From Rotaria sordida (taxonomy: Eukaryota; Rotifera; Eurotatoria; Philodinida; Philodinidae), in contig CAJNOL010000295.1 of the NCBI GenBank assembly GCA_905250125.1, positions 103,054 through 167,053 on the forward strand: a stretch of 64,000 bases of DNA. Direction: 5' to 3'. Shown here piece by piece: positions 27,001 through 38,044 of this stretch (its first letter is position 1; each line of letters starts with the position of its first letter). The notes beneath the pieces were generated by a model. It was not told where the DNA came from, searched no databases, and was given only the letters and a program-made list of their open reading frames with translations. Position numbers and translations under genes: made by a program.

Positions 27001-28448
27001 TAGAAAAGAATTTTCTATACTTGATTGTTTCCGACATCAAGTTTCCACAAATGTTTCATATGTTCAACACCGGCTAATGTTGTCAATGAATTACCATTAC
27101 AAATAAGTATTTGAATATGTTCATATTGAGGCACTTGAAATAAAGTGACTAGAACAAGTAATAACAAAAGATTACTATCAAAATATCAACGAAAAGAAAA
27201 AAGCAAAAGACATGTCTACAGTAGATTTATAAATCTAAGAAATTTCTATAATTAATTTCTTCTTGAAAAAAAAGATTTTCATATATTTGAATGTCACAAA
27301 TAACCAAACGACACGTTTTCGAAAACAATATTTATTAAACTTGAATTTATTTGATTTGTCTATACGTTTCTTCAAGGATAAAATTTTGCATTATTTTCTA
27401 TTCTATATTACTTTTCAAGGATGACTTGATTCTTTAAATTTCATTTTCATCAAGAAATACTGAACAATCATACTCGATGTATTTCATATTCTATTATTTA
27501 CTTTCAAAAATTTGATTCAATTCTATTTAGAATTCGATATATTTATGTTACTTAAGAAGGATTTTAGTATAGTAATGAATATATTAGAAAGGTTAAAAAA
27601 AAATTGTCCTTGTTGTCGACTTCGACAATTTCTCAATATTTGTTTGTAGGTAAATGTACTTTTACACTTTTGATGTTGAGAATTTATGATGTGTTTATTC
27701 TTCAATCTTGATTCGATAGATTTTCTGTTCACTTTCTTTTTTTTTTTTTCTTTTTATAAATCACATACACTTGAATTCAATCAATTTACTCGATCTATTA
27801 AAAAACCGTTTTTAATGCATGAGAAAACTTAAGAATAAATCTTTTACACTTCAAATAAAGACAAAAAAACAGGAATACTTTTAAAAGTTTCGCATAAGTC
27901 ATTTTAAATGTTCGAAAAAGAAAAGAAGAAATATATTAACTAAAAAGAAAAAAGTATATTGCATTAAGTTATCCTAGATAAATTTTTAATTTTCACGATA
28001 TTATGAAGAAAAAAAAAAAAACACATGTGAAATGAAAAATTCTTCCTTGCATTTGAGTCCATTCATATATTTATTTAATCACAACTTTAAACAAATCCAT
28101 ATATAATTTAATTTTACTACTACTATCGAATTTATTGACATACAACAGTGAGAATTCAATCAATAAGTTAATTTCATTTATATAGCTTCATTGATTAAGA
28201 TTATGGTTTAAAAAAAAATTTCATACTGAAAATTTAATCAAATAGTTCTACATAATTAACGAAAAATATTCTTACTTATTCTTGTATGACTAAAATTTGC
28301 ATAATCATTTTTTTCTTCACTAGAATTGTTTCTATTTAGTGATGCCTAGAATCAGAAAAAGTAGAAATAGTTTTAATATTTAAAACAAGAAAAGAAGAAA
28401 AAAATAATTATATTTTCTAATCAAACTTACTCGAATAGTAACCTTCAT
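21074..28448 (-). CDS. leucine-rich-repeat protein with helical core and disordered Pro/Ser-rich tail
   Basis: Many exons on the minus strand. It starts at ATG 28448 (exon 28448-28431, MKVTIR), then exon 28345-28276, then one beginning 27148. The stop is at 21076-21074. Three to four LRRs lie near the N-terminus (QILICNGNSLTTLAGVEHM, HLWKLDVGNNQ, LGSLILSNNNLTWIEL, LDLRLDGN). An LRR-cap-like segment with DCLPRIWMCDGIF follows (26800-26600). Next comes a helical region over about 26470-24100 (RRKLARDIFMPT, VNGLFGAKATELFAKFP, SILKQALERSPAYGSI). A compact block at 22750-22640 contains IGDRILTAPQSFGRIVTLPD. The tail of several hundred residues is rich in Pro, Ser and Thr and ends LNPPCPTPWM. It is probably a cytosolic scaffold. 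I do not recognise the exact family. Long introns lie at about 22800-23935, 25020-25975 and 27180-28270. Internal exon borders are approximate. Confidence 0.7.
25779..25917. repeat. inverted repeat inside an LRR-gene intron
   Basis: GAATAAAACCGTGGTTT at 25779-25795 is repeated as its exact reverse complement at 25901-25917, 105 nt apart. The flanks are AT-rich, while the region between is locally GC-richer. It could be the remains of a foldback element. Confidence 0.7.
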
Positions 28449-29136
28449 TGATATGTATTAATCATGATACATTTAAGTGATTTGAAGAGTTTAAAATAAA
28501 CTACAATAGTAATAAAGAAAAAAAAAATGCACACTTGTCAAGTATGTCCGGACAATCAATGAATATTATATAGTATTTGACAAGAATTTCTTTTTTTTTC
28601 TCCCTTTTTTCTTCTCTCTCTCTCTCTTTTCTCTTCTGTTCATTTTTACAGTCTTCATCATTCTCACGATCGAATTTTTTGTTTGACTAAATTAAATAGA
28701 ATCATGCAAATAATAACAGCGGTTGTATGCAGTATTATTCGAATGAATCAGCTGGTTTCGTCTATGTTAATAGCGAGATATATACATCTAATCAAAATTC
28801 CATTTAAAAATTTCGTTTCCTAGTAACAACCTTCTTTTTACCTGTTAAAAAAGAAGAAAAAAAAAATATTTACATCAATGACTCCACGACTATAGCGCTT
28901 GTGAAAAGATTTGCTAGAAATTTTTCAATAGGTTTTTAATAATAGTCTGTGTATATATATATAAATTATAAGAATTTCATATGTTCGATTTTTTTATCTA
29001 TGATTATTATTGATGTCTCGTTAATTGATTGAAATCTATTACTTGCTTAAGAAGGAATATTTTGCTAAAGATAAATTATTTATTTTAAGTAGTATATGAA
29101 CCTATGTATTTATTTGTAGAAGATATTTGTATGATT
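28449..29136. other. intergenic between the LRR and DeSI genes
   Basis: Upstream region of the LRR gene and 3' flank of the DeSI gene. A CT microsatellite lies at about 28613-28626. No gene is seen. Confidence 0.4.
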
Positions 29137-30068
29137 TTATTCATTTGAAATTTGTTTGTTTATTTCATCAATTGAGGAAATGTTTAATCTTTTTTCAAAT
29201 CGATTTAATTGACGTTGAATAGAAGCTAGATTGTCAAATATTTTATTTAAAGTAATCGATTGTTTTGTTGGAAATGTTGAAAGAAAATGATTATGAATAT
29301 ATGTTAGATAATCTTTGATTTGAAGATCAGATAATTGATATAAACGTTCAAAATTAGGAATTTTTCCATGAGATATATAATCTTGAAGCATTACTTCATA
29401 AAAAGTAGTTAAATGTTGATCATTTACTAAAATAAAAAAAATTAGAAATGATGCATGATATTATTGTCTTAAAATATAAACATATTATTCTGTCAATTAT
29501 ACAAAATATGAATATATTATATACCAATTCCTAATAGATTAAAAACAGCAGCTTGATCACCTGTTGATTTGATATATAATGCACTAACAATTCTTGTACT
29601 AATATCTTCATTTTCATTGAATAATCGATGCATACAATGTATTCGTCTAAGACAACGTTCTGGTCGAGTAACCCAACCGGGTAAATGATGTTTCGTCAAT
29701 GCATAGAGAAATGCATCAGCAAATGTATTACAATTGAAATGTAATAATTTATAATGGACACCCATAAATGCTAGTTCATGTGCTTTTGTTTCGATATCAA
29801 TATTAGATAATAATGTATGTCCATAGATTTTACTATAAGCTAACATCATAGCAACTTTATTTGGTGTACTAGACATAACACCACTAAAATGAAATGGATG
29901 ACCATAATAAGTATATTCAGAACCTTCAATTTCAATAGCTGAATGATAAGGAGTGAATAAACCTAATGTTACTAAATTGAATATAGTATGAAGTGAACGA
30001 TAAGGTGTTAAATAGTAAACATTGAGTCGGATAGAACGTTTTGATGATTGTGTAGAATGTGAGATCAT
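29137..30068 (-). CDS. DeSI/PPPDE-family thiol isopeptidase
   Basis: Two exons, 30068-29525 and 29426-29137, joined in phase (G|TA), total 834 nt (277 aa plus stop). The PPPDE fold of deSUMOylating/deubiquitinating isopeptidases is recognisable. RLNVYYLTPYRSL opens the domain. The catalytic His sits in PYHSAIEIEGSEYTYYGH, and the catalytic Cys in LLHFNCNTFADAFLYAL, followed by LPGWVTR (family pattern NCNxFS...P.WI.R). Both catalytic residues are present. The C-terminal exon adds about 95 mostly helical residues (FDNLASIQRQLNRFEKRL), a plausible coiled coil. The protein is expected to be cytosolic or nuclear and to cleave SUMO- or ubiquitin-like modifiers. The start ATG directly precedes the domain. 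Confidence 0.85.
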
Positions 30069-30978
30069 AGATACATGAAGTAAAAAAAGAGAGCAGCGCC
30101 AAACATAAAGAAATCAATTAAAAACGATTATCCCTTATTTTACTTTAAAAAAATTGTAATAAATTTTTCGATATTTATTCCATGTAGTATTCATTATTTC
30201 TTTGATAATAAACTTTTTTTATTATGAAAAAATATTATAAACTATCTAACTTGAATATGAAAACAAGTGTATCATCTATATAATATTTAGAGAAGATAAA
30301 TTAACAATGTTAGTTCAATTTATTCGGATTATTAGCAAAAATCTACCTTTAAAGCGAAGATCGGTATGAACAATCTCGATTTTGTTTTAAATAATATTTT
30401 ATGTGGTTGTTGCTTAGATCAAAATAACAAGCATTGACTATGTTGTGTTTTAAAGATTACTCAAAAGTAATATGATTATTTTTTTTTTGAGAATTTCTTT
30501 GTTAATAGTTTTTATGAGACGAGATTATATAAGGTTATTGTGTATTTGTGTCCAATACTTTTGACAAAAAATACAGTAAGTTTGTCTTTTGTATACTGAT
30601 TAAAAGAAGTGTACATTTTCTAGAAGAAAGTCACTAATCACTTGAAAACTGTTCATTGTTATTCAAAGATCAAATAACAGTAAATATGCTGTGTACCACA
30701 TTTATTTATTTATCTGTTCTTTCAATATTGTCATATCATATCATTCAATTCTAATTAAAGCATCATTTTGCAAACATTTCTAGATTTATCTTCTTCCGAC
30801 TCAATTTAAGGCCCTCTCCACCCTCAAAAATTGATCTCAGGCCAGGAACACTCGAATCGCATGAAATTTTCAGGATATGTTGGGGCTGTAGTGGGAAGCC
30901 TATGACAGAATTTTTAGCCCTGTACCATGACATTTGAGGGAGATATTGGCCAAACAAGAGTAAAAAATAGCTAATTTC

Positions 30979-31302
30979 GTCTCCAGCAATTCTCTATGGC
31001 CTTCAGTCTATACATTTAATTTTTTTTTTGTTTGAAAGGACATGTCAGAATACAGTGCCTATTAGGGCTTTCTTTTTTAAACTCTTACTTTTTAAGGGAA
31101 AAAAAGGAACTGAAAATTCAATGACTCAAAAAAAAACTCAAAAAATGACACTCTAATTATGTAAAATGTTTGTATATATAAAACAAACAAAGCTCAATTA
31201 AAAAATCGAGCTCTCATAGGCACTGCAGTTTTACACGCTCTTTCAAACGAAAAAAAAAATTAAATACATAGACTGAAGACTACAGAGAAGTGCTGGAAAC
31301 GC
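30979..31302. repeat. foldback (long inverted repeat), intergenic
   Basis: Left arm 30979-31062 and right arm 31216-31302, about 150 nt between them. The arms share blocks such as CTTCAGTCTAT, ATTTAATTTTTTTTT, GTTTGAAAG and CAGTGCCTAT in inverted orientation, roughly 80 percent by eye. There is no coding capacity, consistent with a MITE or foldback transposon. Confidence 0.8.
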
Positions 31303-32503
31303 GATCGAAAATCTATAAAACGAGAAAAGAAGAAAAAGATTTTCGGTTTTTTCTAAAAACAATTTATTTTTCAAACAGGATATGACGGAAATTTTTCAAA
31401 AGTTTTGCAAAAAACAATGTGTCGAGTGAAAATTTTTGTCATTTATGAGAGATTAGATCACGAGTTATCTTCCATTGTATTTATTTTAATTTCGACCATG
31501 CTGACGAAAAGTGATTTTTTTTGAAGAGGGTGCTTAAGGATTCGATATTTAGTTTCAGCAGTTCCTAACTCAAATAAAAGAACAATTCCATGATATTGTT
31601 TTTTCTTATTTATCCACGTTACATCCAATCATCATGTTTCAAGCTCAAAAAGAAAAAAAATCACAATAATTAAGTAGCCAAGTAATATTTAAATTGTTAT
31701 GCATAATCATAAAATAGTGCTTGAAATTAAATAGTCGTTCATCAATATATTTTTAATTTTTGTGTTCCTTGCTCGAAACAAATCAGTTAGATTAAATTAA
31801 ATAGTTATTTACTTAGAGATATGAAAAATCAAGAAATAACTAAATCTTTATTAAAATGAACTATATCTATAAAACTTTATAAAACATCTCTGTTCTCTAT
31901 TATCTCGATATAAAAATTGTATTTCTTTTAAGAATGAGCCCAATAGAGAGCATATTGTTGATTTTGGCGAAATAGAAATGATAACAAGAATGTTTCTTTT
32001 TTCAGTAGAAATCAAAATAAAATAGCATCGAATAATTAAGAATCAGGCTTTAAAATCAATATTGATGATAGACAATTGTCCTTGAATTAATAATAATCTC
32101 TATTATCATTGACGGAAAAATATCGCATTGTCATATCTGGTAATGATAGTTATCATATTTCATTCGATTGTTTTAACTAAATAATGTATTTTCATTTATC
32201 AAATTCGAATTCAATCGTTCCTAAATGAAAACATTTTAAGTCTTATTTATATAATAGAAAATGCAATGAATAAGAAAATTAAGTCAAATGAAACTCTTAG
32301 CCGATATTGTGATGAATTTATCGCTTGAATTTATTTGATAATCACTGTCAAACGATTCGTCATAATTGAAAGCATCTAATTTTTGTTTTCAGGTGTTTTA
32401 CACGTGACAGAGAAGCAAGTAATATCGATATTATGACTGAAATTAGAGAATATCGTTTTTTTCTTATCTGAAATGAGAGTCCATATGTTCGATTACGATC
32501 AAA

Positions 32504-33240
32504 CTGCAACGCAGTTATGCGTAACTGCGACGCAGTTTTTCGCAATGACGGATCATTGTGTGATTGCAGTTGGTAAAAGAGATGACATAGTGGAGATTTT
32601 CATTCTGTTAATATTTTTATTATGACCTATTAATAATTTTTAAGATTTCCCAAAAAATTTGCCCAAAATCAATCATTAGAAAAAGTCAACAAAGAATTCA
32701 AAAAAAAATAAATAAGAAAGATTAAAAAAATTTTTAAAAATTAAGACAAGACCTAAAGAAAATAAAAAAAATTAGAAACATTTAAAAAATATTAACAAGC
32801 ATAAAAATATTAATAATAATCAAAATCTGACCTTGGATTCGAATTCATGATCTTCGAAAACCTCCCTAGTCTCCATTTTCATTGCAAAAAATGTGCATTC
32901 ACACTGCATACTCTATTGGTTGGGGCAGAATGAAAAATGAATCGTACTCGTACGGAGGCTTCCTTTTATACGATCTCTCTGTGACTAAGTTTTAGTGTTA
33001 GAGTGTGACCAATTGCAAGTACGGAGGAATACTTATGATTGATGAACATTCTATACAGTGAATCGTCCGATGCGTGTAATGCGGCGTAGTTGTGTTTATT
33101 TGCGTCGCAGTAGTCGCAGTTTGTGATAGAGATTTGATTATGGTCGATGTACCGCAGTTACGCGCAGTTACGATGAAAATTTCGCAGCTACACGTAGCTG
33201 CGACGCAGAATCGGCTCTGCGCATAGCTGCAATGCAGTTA
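32504..33240. repeat. GC-richer near-palindromic motif clusters
   Basis: Two clusters of a roughly 12-bp unit (AACTGCGACGCAG and variants, in both orientations) occupy 32504-32545 and about 33105-33240. The first is almost its own reverse complement. The second includes CAGCTACACGTAGCTG. They bracket the tRNA-like element and stand out against the AT-rich background. Confidence 0.5.
32838..32940 (-). other. tRNA-like or SINE-like element (degenerate A and B boxes)
   Basis: On the minus strand, AACCAATAGAGTATGCAG resembles a Pol III A box. About 80 nt downstream, GAATTCGAATCC matches the B-box consensus GGTTCGAATCC closely. The interval is slightly too long for a plain tRNA and I could not draw a convincing cloverleaf. 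A tRNA-derived SINE or decayed tRNA is more likely than a working gene. Confidence 0.3.
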
Positions 33241-33947
33241 TTAAAAAAGAGGCGACATGAGAGAGCAAGAATGCCCTTATAATTCAGGTTATTTTAAGAG
33301 TAAATTGATATTCAATTTTTTCTTATGTACTTAACAAAGTACGTTCCTACATTCGTAGATTCGAAAGCAAAAATGTCAATGAAATGCTTGAAACTCTAGA
33401 CAAAAACAATAAAAAGTGAATCTATTTGATTGATTTATAAAACCTCTGTATGCGATTAATAATTGATAGTACTCATTGTTGTTCATATCTTTTGTCGAGT
33501 TTGTTTGGAAAATTTTCTAACAGTTCGTTAGAGAAACCATCGAACATCTGTCAACATGTGCTCGTTCTCAATGATTCATATGAACATCTTCGACCATCTC
33601 TTGATTGAGTGATCAACTCTATGATTAATATGAAAAGAAAAAAAAAACAAATTCGTTCTATAGTATTATATATCATCGGTTTCCATTAAATAACATGTAG
33701 CTGATTCTCAGTCCCAAGGTCATGTTAAATTCGGTTATCAAAATGATAAGAGAAACGGTTTAGTAGGACTTTGATATTGTATTATTGTGATTTGTATCAA
33801 TGTGAAGCAAACACCTGGCTATATATCGAATTTAACTAATGTTTTTTTTTTGTTTTGGTCTTATTGAATTGATAATCAGTAGGCGTCTATATATAGAGGC
33901 AATGCATATGCAGTTTGTAATCAGTATTCAATTAAAAACCAAGCACT

Positions 33948-35100
33948 ATGCAAATAATACATATCCTCGTTTTGGTAATTGTATAGTATGTAGCATATTC
34001 TATTCGTTCAAATAAGAATATAATCTAATGATAATTTTTTTTAGCTTCTCAAGTACGTATTGTTCTGGCACTTGTCCTTTATATCATATGATTTATATTT
34101 AATGAAAAAATTCGCAAAATTCAAACAATATGATATATATCGTTTTTCTTTTTATTTAGTATTTTCCATATCATCATCTACATTTGCTGCGTCAACTGAT
34201 GGAATTTGCAGGAGTGCAACATGGAATCGTAATGGTATTACTGTTGCTGGCGGAAAGGGACAAGGATCTTCATTGAATCAACTTGCGTATCCTGAAGGAG
34301 TATTTGTTGATGATGATGGTGCTATCTTCATTGCAGATAGAGATAATCATCGTGTCATCAAATATATGCCCGGAGCTTCAAATGGTGAATTAGTTGCCGG
34401 TGGTAACAAACCTGGTAATAATAGTAATCAACTCTACACACCGTCAAAGGTTGTTGTTGGTAAACATGGAACTATGTTTATTTGTGATCGTATTAACAAT
34501 CGTGTACAACGTTGGTCTAAGAATGCTAACCAAGGAGAAACAATAATGAAGAATATAACTTGTTGGGGATTAGCTTTGGATATGGAAGGATCTTTGTATG
34601 TATCCGATATGGAAGGACACCAAGTTATTCAATGGCCTCAAAATCGAATTGTTGCAGGTGGCAATGGAAAAGGTAATGCCTTGAATCAACTGGTACATCC
34701 GTATCACATATTTGTCCATCAGGATGGATCGATTTTTATTACTGATAAAGGCAATAATCGTATTGTCAAATGGGCAGTAGGTGCAAATCAAGGAACTGTT
34801 ATTGCTGGTTTCAATGGTTATGGTAACGGTGTTGATCAATTGTATAGACCCTATGCTGTTGTTGTCGATCAAATGAATACGGCTTATGTTCTTGAATACA
34901 TCAATTTACGAGTAACACGTTGGTTTGAAGGTGAAAAATCGAGCAGTATCATTATTGGTGGAGATGGTTATGGTCTTGGAGCAGATAAATTAAATTTTCC
35001 ACGTGATATAGCGTTTGATCGACAAGGAAACTTATATGTAGCTGATGGCAACAATCATCGTATTCAACTGTTTCCAATAGATAAAAGTTCTTGTTATTAA
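33948..35100 (+). CDS. secreted NHL-repeat protein (six-bladed beta-propeller)
   Basis: Proposed exons are 33948-33985, 34045-34052 (8 nt) and 34160-35100, total 987 nt (328 aa plus stop), with phases 2 and 1 respected. This gives a classic signal peptide beginning MQIIHILVLVIVYFS and ending about TFAAS. Six NHL repeats follow, each with the pattern PxGVxVDxxGxIFIADxxNHRVxKW: LAYPEGVFVDDDGAIFIAD, LYTPSKVVVGKHGTMFICD, CWGLALDMEGSLYVSD, LVHPYHIFVHQDGSIFITD, LYRPYAVVVDQMNTAYVLE and LNFPRDIAFDRQGNLYVAD. GGxGxG loops lie between them. The protein is almost entirely one propeller, probably an extracellular binding protein; ligand unknown. The fallback model is a single exon from ATG 34102 with a poorer leader. 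Confidence 0.85.
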
Positions 35101-35828
35101 TGTAATTTTTACAATTAATTATATTTAATTTAATTAACAATATTACTTTTGAATTTTTGTAGCGATCTAAAGTTATGGACAATTGTTTCAAAATGGAAGC
35201 CAATCATCATTTGCAGGAACCATTTTTATTATTTATTTTAAAAAAATAAACTCAGTTGATACAAAAAATGAATTGTCTTCATTTTTATAATCAATCTTTT
35301 ATTTACTTTTAGATTCGAATTTTGAAAAGAAGCTTCAATGAGATTTTAGTATGTTCTCGATAAAACTATGCAGTATAACAGAAAGAAAAAAATAATGAAT
35401 AAACTCTATGAACGATTAATTTTGTTTTTCGGTTATACATACAAACAAAATCATAGATGTATAATCAATATGAATTATTAGATGTTGATTTTATCGATGC
35501 AAGATCATACAATTATGTCTATCATGCCAATATATGAAAAAGAAAACTTCATCTATGTCATCATCTATCATCGAAAAATTCATTGCATACGTTAGGATTA
35601 TTTGCGCACGACTATATATTCACTTACAAAGTTTATATGAATATATGCTAGAACATCCTCGATATTTCGTCCTTGAAAACATATTCTTCAGAGGAAATGT
35701 CATTGATGAAAATGTACGTCATTCTCAATCGTTGTTTTTGAAGTATAATATTACTAGAATGTAGATGACACTGTGATCCAAACATATTTCGGCAGATTTG
35801 AGATAAACTATACACACTTTCATGTATA

Positions 35829-36358
35829 TACACAAAATTGACATTGCATAAAATGCATTCAATTCTTTTCGTAGATAGAAATGAACAAGTAACATTCATT
35901 GAGACTCGATTCACTGGATCCTAGACTGACTGGATGGAGATATACATATAAAAGCTTCTAGCTATAAACAAACTTTGAGTAAAGTGCTAGATAAGTGCAA
36001 GATATGACTTGATATACAACAGTGACTCGTTTTACAAAATCAATTTTTTCGTTATATAAAACTTGATTTTTATGTTTAGAAAGAAAAACCAATTTTGAAT
36101 ATGCGACATTTATCTAATTAAGTTCAGTTTATATGTGCATTATAACTGTTTTTTTTCTACAGAAATTTTGTCAAATTTTCTCGATGGTCATACTGTTATA
36201 ACTATATCCGCTTTTTTTTCATACTGTTCTTAACGCCCTATTTTTAATTTCAAATAACAGTTGACTTAAGTAAATGAAAGGGTATAAGTACTGACACTCA
36301 TACAAAATCCACATTGCATACAATGTATTCAATCCTCTTCGTAGAAAATAAATGAAAA
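35829..36358. repeat. direct repeat pair flanking repeat copy 1
   Basis: The segment at 35829-35885 (ACAAAATTGACATTGCATAA...) recurs in the same orientation at 36302-36358 (ACAAAATCCACATTGCATAC...), about 80 percent alike and 473 nt apart. The pair roughly brackets dispersed repeat copy 1. It could be a short LTR-like or duplicated segment. Confidence 0.6.
35880..36260 (-). repeat. dispersed repeat, copy 1
   Basis: Its reverse complement aligns with 51575-51960 over about 380 nt with small gaps. Matching blocks include CTTAATTAGATAAATGTCGC versus TTATTAGTTAAATGTAGC, GCATATTCAAAAT, and GAATC[A/G]AGTCTCAATGAA followed by GTTACTTG. Divergence is moderate, and no coding capacity is evident. Confidence 0.75.
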
Positions 36359-38044
36359 GGGTGCATTAGATTACAGTCAATTGTTCAGACTTTTATATTC
36401 ACTTTTTCGCATAACATGTTATTTAAAAGACTCTTAATAAATTAAAAATGATAATGATATCAGCTGTTTGCTATTCGTGATTGTTGACCTACTCTTATTT
36501 TATTAAACAGAAATAAATAAAAATTCATTATTAAAAAGTAGAGATAAATAAATAAGGTGCCTTCATCCTCAGAAAAGGATAAATAAATTATTCTTCTTTT
36601 TCAAAATTAAAAATTTATTTTCAACAATAGTAGCTGTTTTCTTAAAATATATATTTTAGTCAGTTTCATTCTTTATTTTAAAGTAACAATAATGATAAGT
36701 TAACATTCCTATAAAATATTAATTGATAGTTTTTTATCAGTTTGATTCCTATTCCAAAATATTATATAATTTGTTCTTTTTTCAAAATAAAACCTGATTA
36801 ATGATACCATTAATTTATTCAAAATTTCTTTCATCCTCCAAACTTAACATTATTCTCGTTACTGACAAAAGTTGTTAGTGAAATTTTCCAAAATTTTCTC
36901 AACCGTTTGTTGTATATTTGATATTCTTTATTTTGAACAATATGAACTTAAACTGAATGATCAGCGTATTTTCGAGACAATCAACATAGATACTCATCTC
37001 ATATTTTCAAAAATCTAGTGTTTTATGTGATTTTTTCTTTTTGTCACTAACTATCATTAACATGAATAGCAGCGAAAAAAATTGAATGAAGTAGCACGTT
37101 AACCATCAGATTACAACAAGAAAAATTTATTCATGTAGTTCGAGAAAGAAACAAACAAATTCAAAAGATAAGTTGCAGTTGTCCTAAAATATCTTATATG
37201 TTAACGTAGTTTCCTCTTTGATCATCAGTTGCTAATAAAAATGCTTAGTTTTTACTTAATGATAATTACGTAATAAATTATGATGGTATCTATTTGAATA
37301 ATAATATTTGTTCTTCATAAATAAGAATTTTGCATCGATCGTGTGCTTTACTAAAATATAAAGGTAGTTAATTGATGAAGTATTACAACAATATAATTTA
37401 TTAAAAATCTTGTTCGGTTTGAAAAATAATATTGTGCTTTACAATTTTGATAGTTCATGACTATGATATTCTAGTATGAAAATATATTGGGATTATCTAT
37501 GTAATTGGTATCAATTTCATTGATAGAAACAAAGATTTCTAAAGCTATGATGATAAAAGTTCTGCAATTCGTATAAGAAATATAACAAGAATGTTTTTTT
37601 TTTGTTTTATTGAGAACTTTAATGAGGTTCTGAATGTTCACAAAATCAATCACGAAACAAAACAATATAATAAATGTTTAAATAGTTTATAAAAATTCAA
37701 ATAAAATCATCTTTTTATTCAACTTTGATTATGAATTTCGAGCAATAACAAATTCTATTTGCCCATTTATCACCTGATAAAAATTAAAAAAATACTTTAT
37801 TTCAATTAAAAAACAAAAAGCAAAACTTATAGGAAGAGTTTCTTAGTAATAATAACATTACTATTATCTTTATTTGTTAAATTGTTTAACGAAGCAAATG
37901 GTTTTTTGATAATTGTTTCGTTCCAATGTGAGCAATTTCACTTGTTTTCGGTTCTACTGAATAATAAACTATATAATATCATCAGTTGGATTTAATTTAG
38001 CCTAATAAAACAAAAAATAATTATTATTTATATACATATTGCAC

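Larger units (their letters stand above)
30069..33947. other. 3.9-kb intergenic region rich in repeats
   Basis: No supportable protein gene. It contains a foldback element (30979-31302), a tRNA-like A/B-box pair (about 32838-32935, minus strand) and clusters of CTGCGACGCAG-type motifs (32504-32545 and 33100-33240). Short open frames (30763-30957, 32360-32545) show no domain. Confidence 0.5.
35101..38044. other. 2.9-kb gene-poor region with dispersed repeats
   Basis: No supportable gene. It holds one copy of a dispersed repeat (35880-36260) and a separate direct-repeat pair (35829-35885 and 36302-36358). The remainder is AT-rich with scattered stops in all frames. Confidence 0.45.

Noticed and set aside
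34102-35100. Single-exon model of the NHL protein from ATG 34102
   Set aside because: It gives a charged, poorer leader, whereas the three-exon model gives a standard signal peptide with good splice borders. It is kept only as the fallback.
35534-35914. Short open frames on both strands near the dispersed repeat
   Set aside because: They partly coincide with the repeat and direct-repeat segments, overlap each other antisense and show no protein family.
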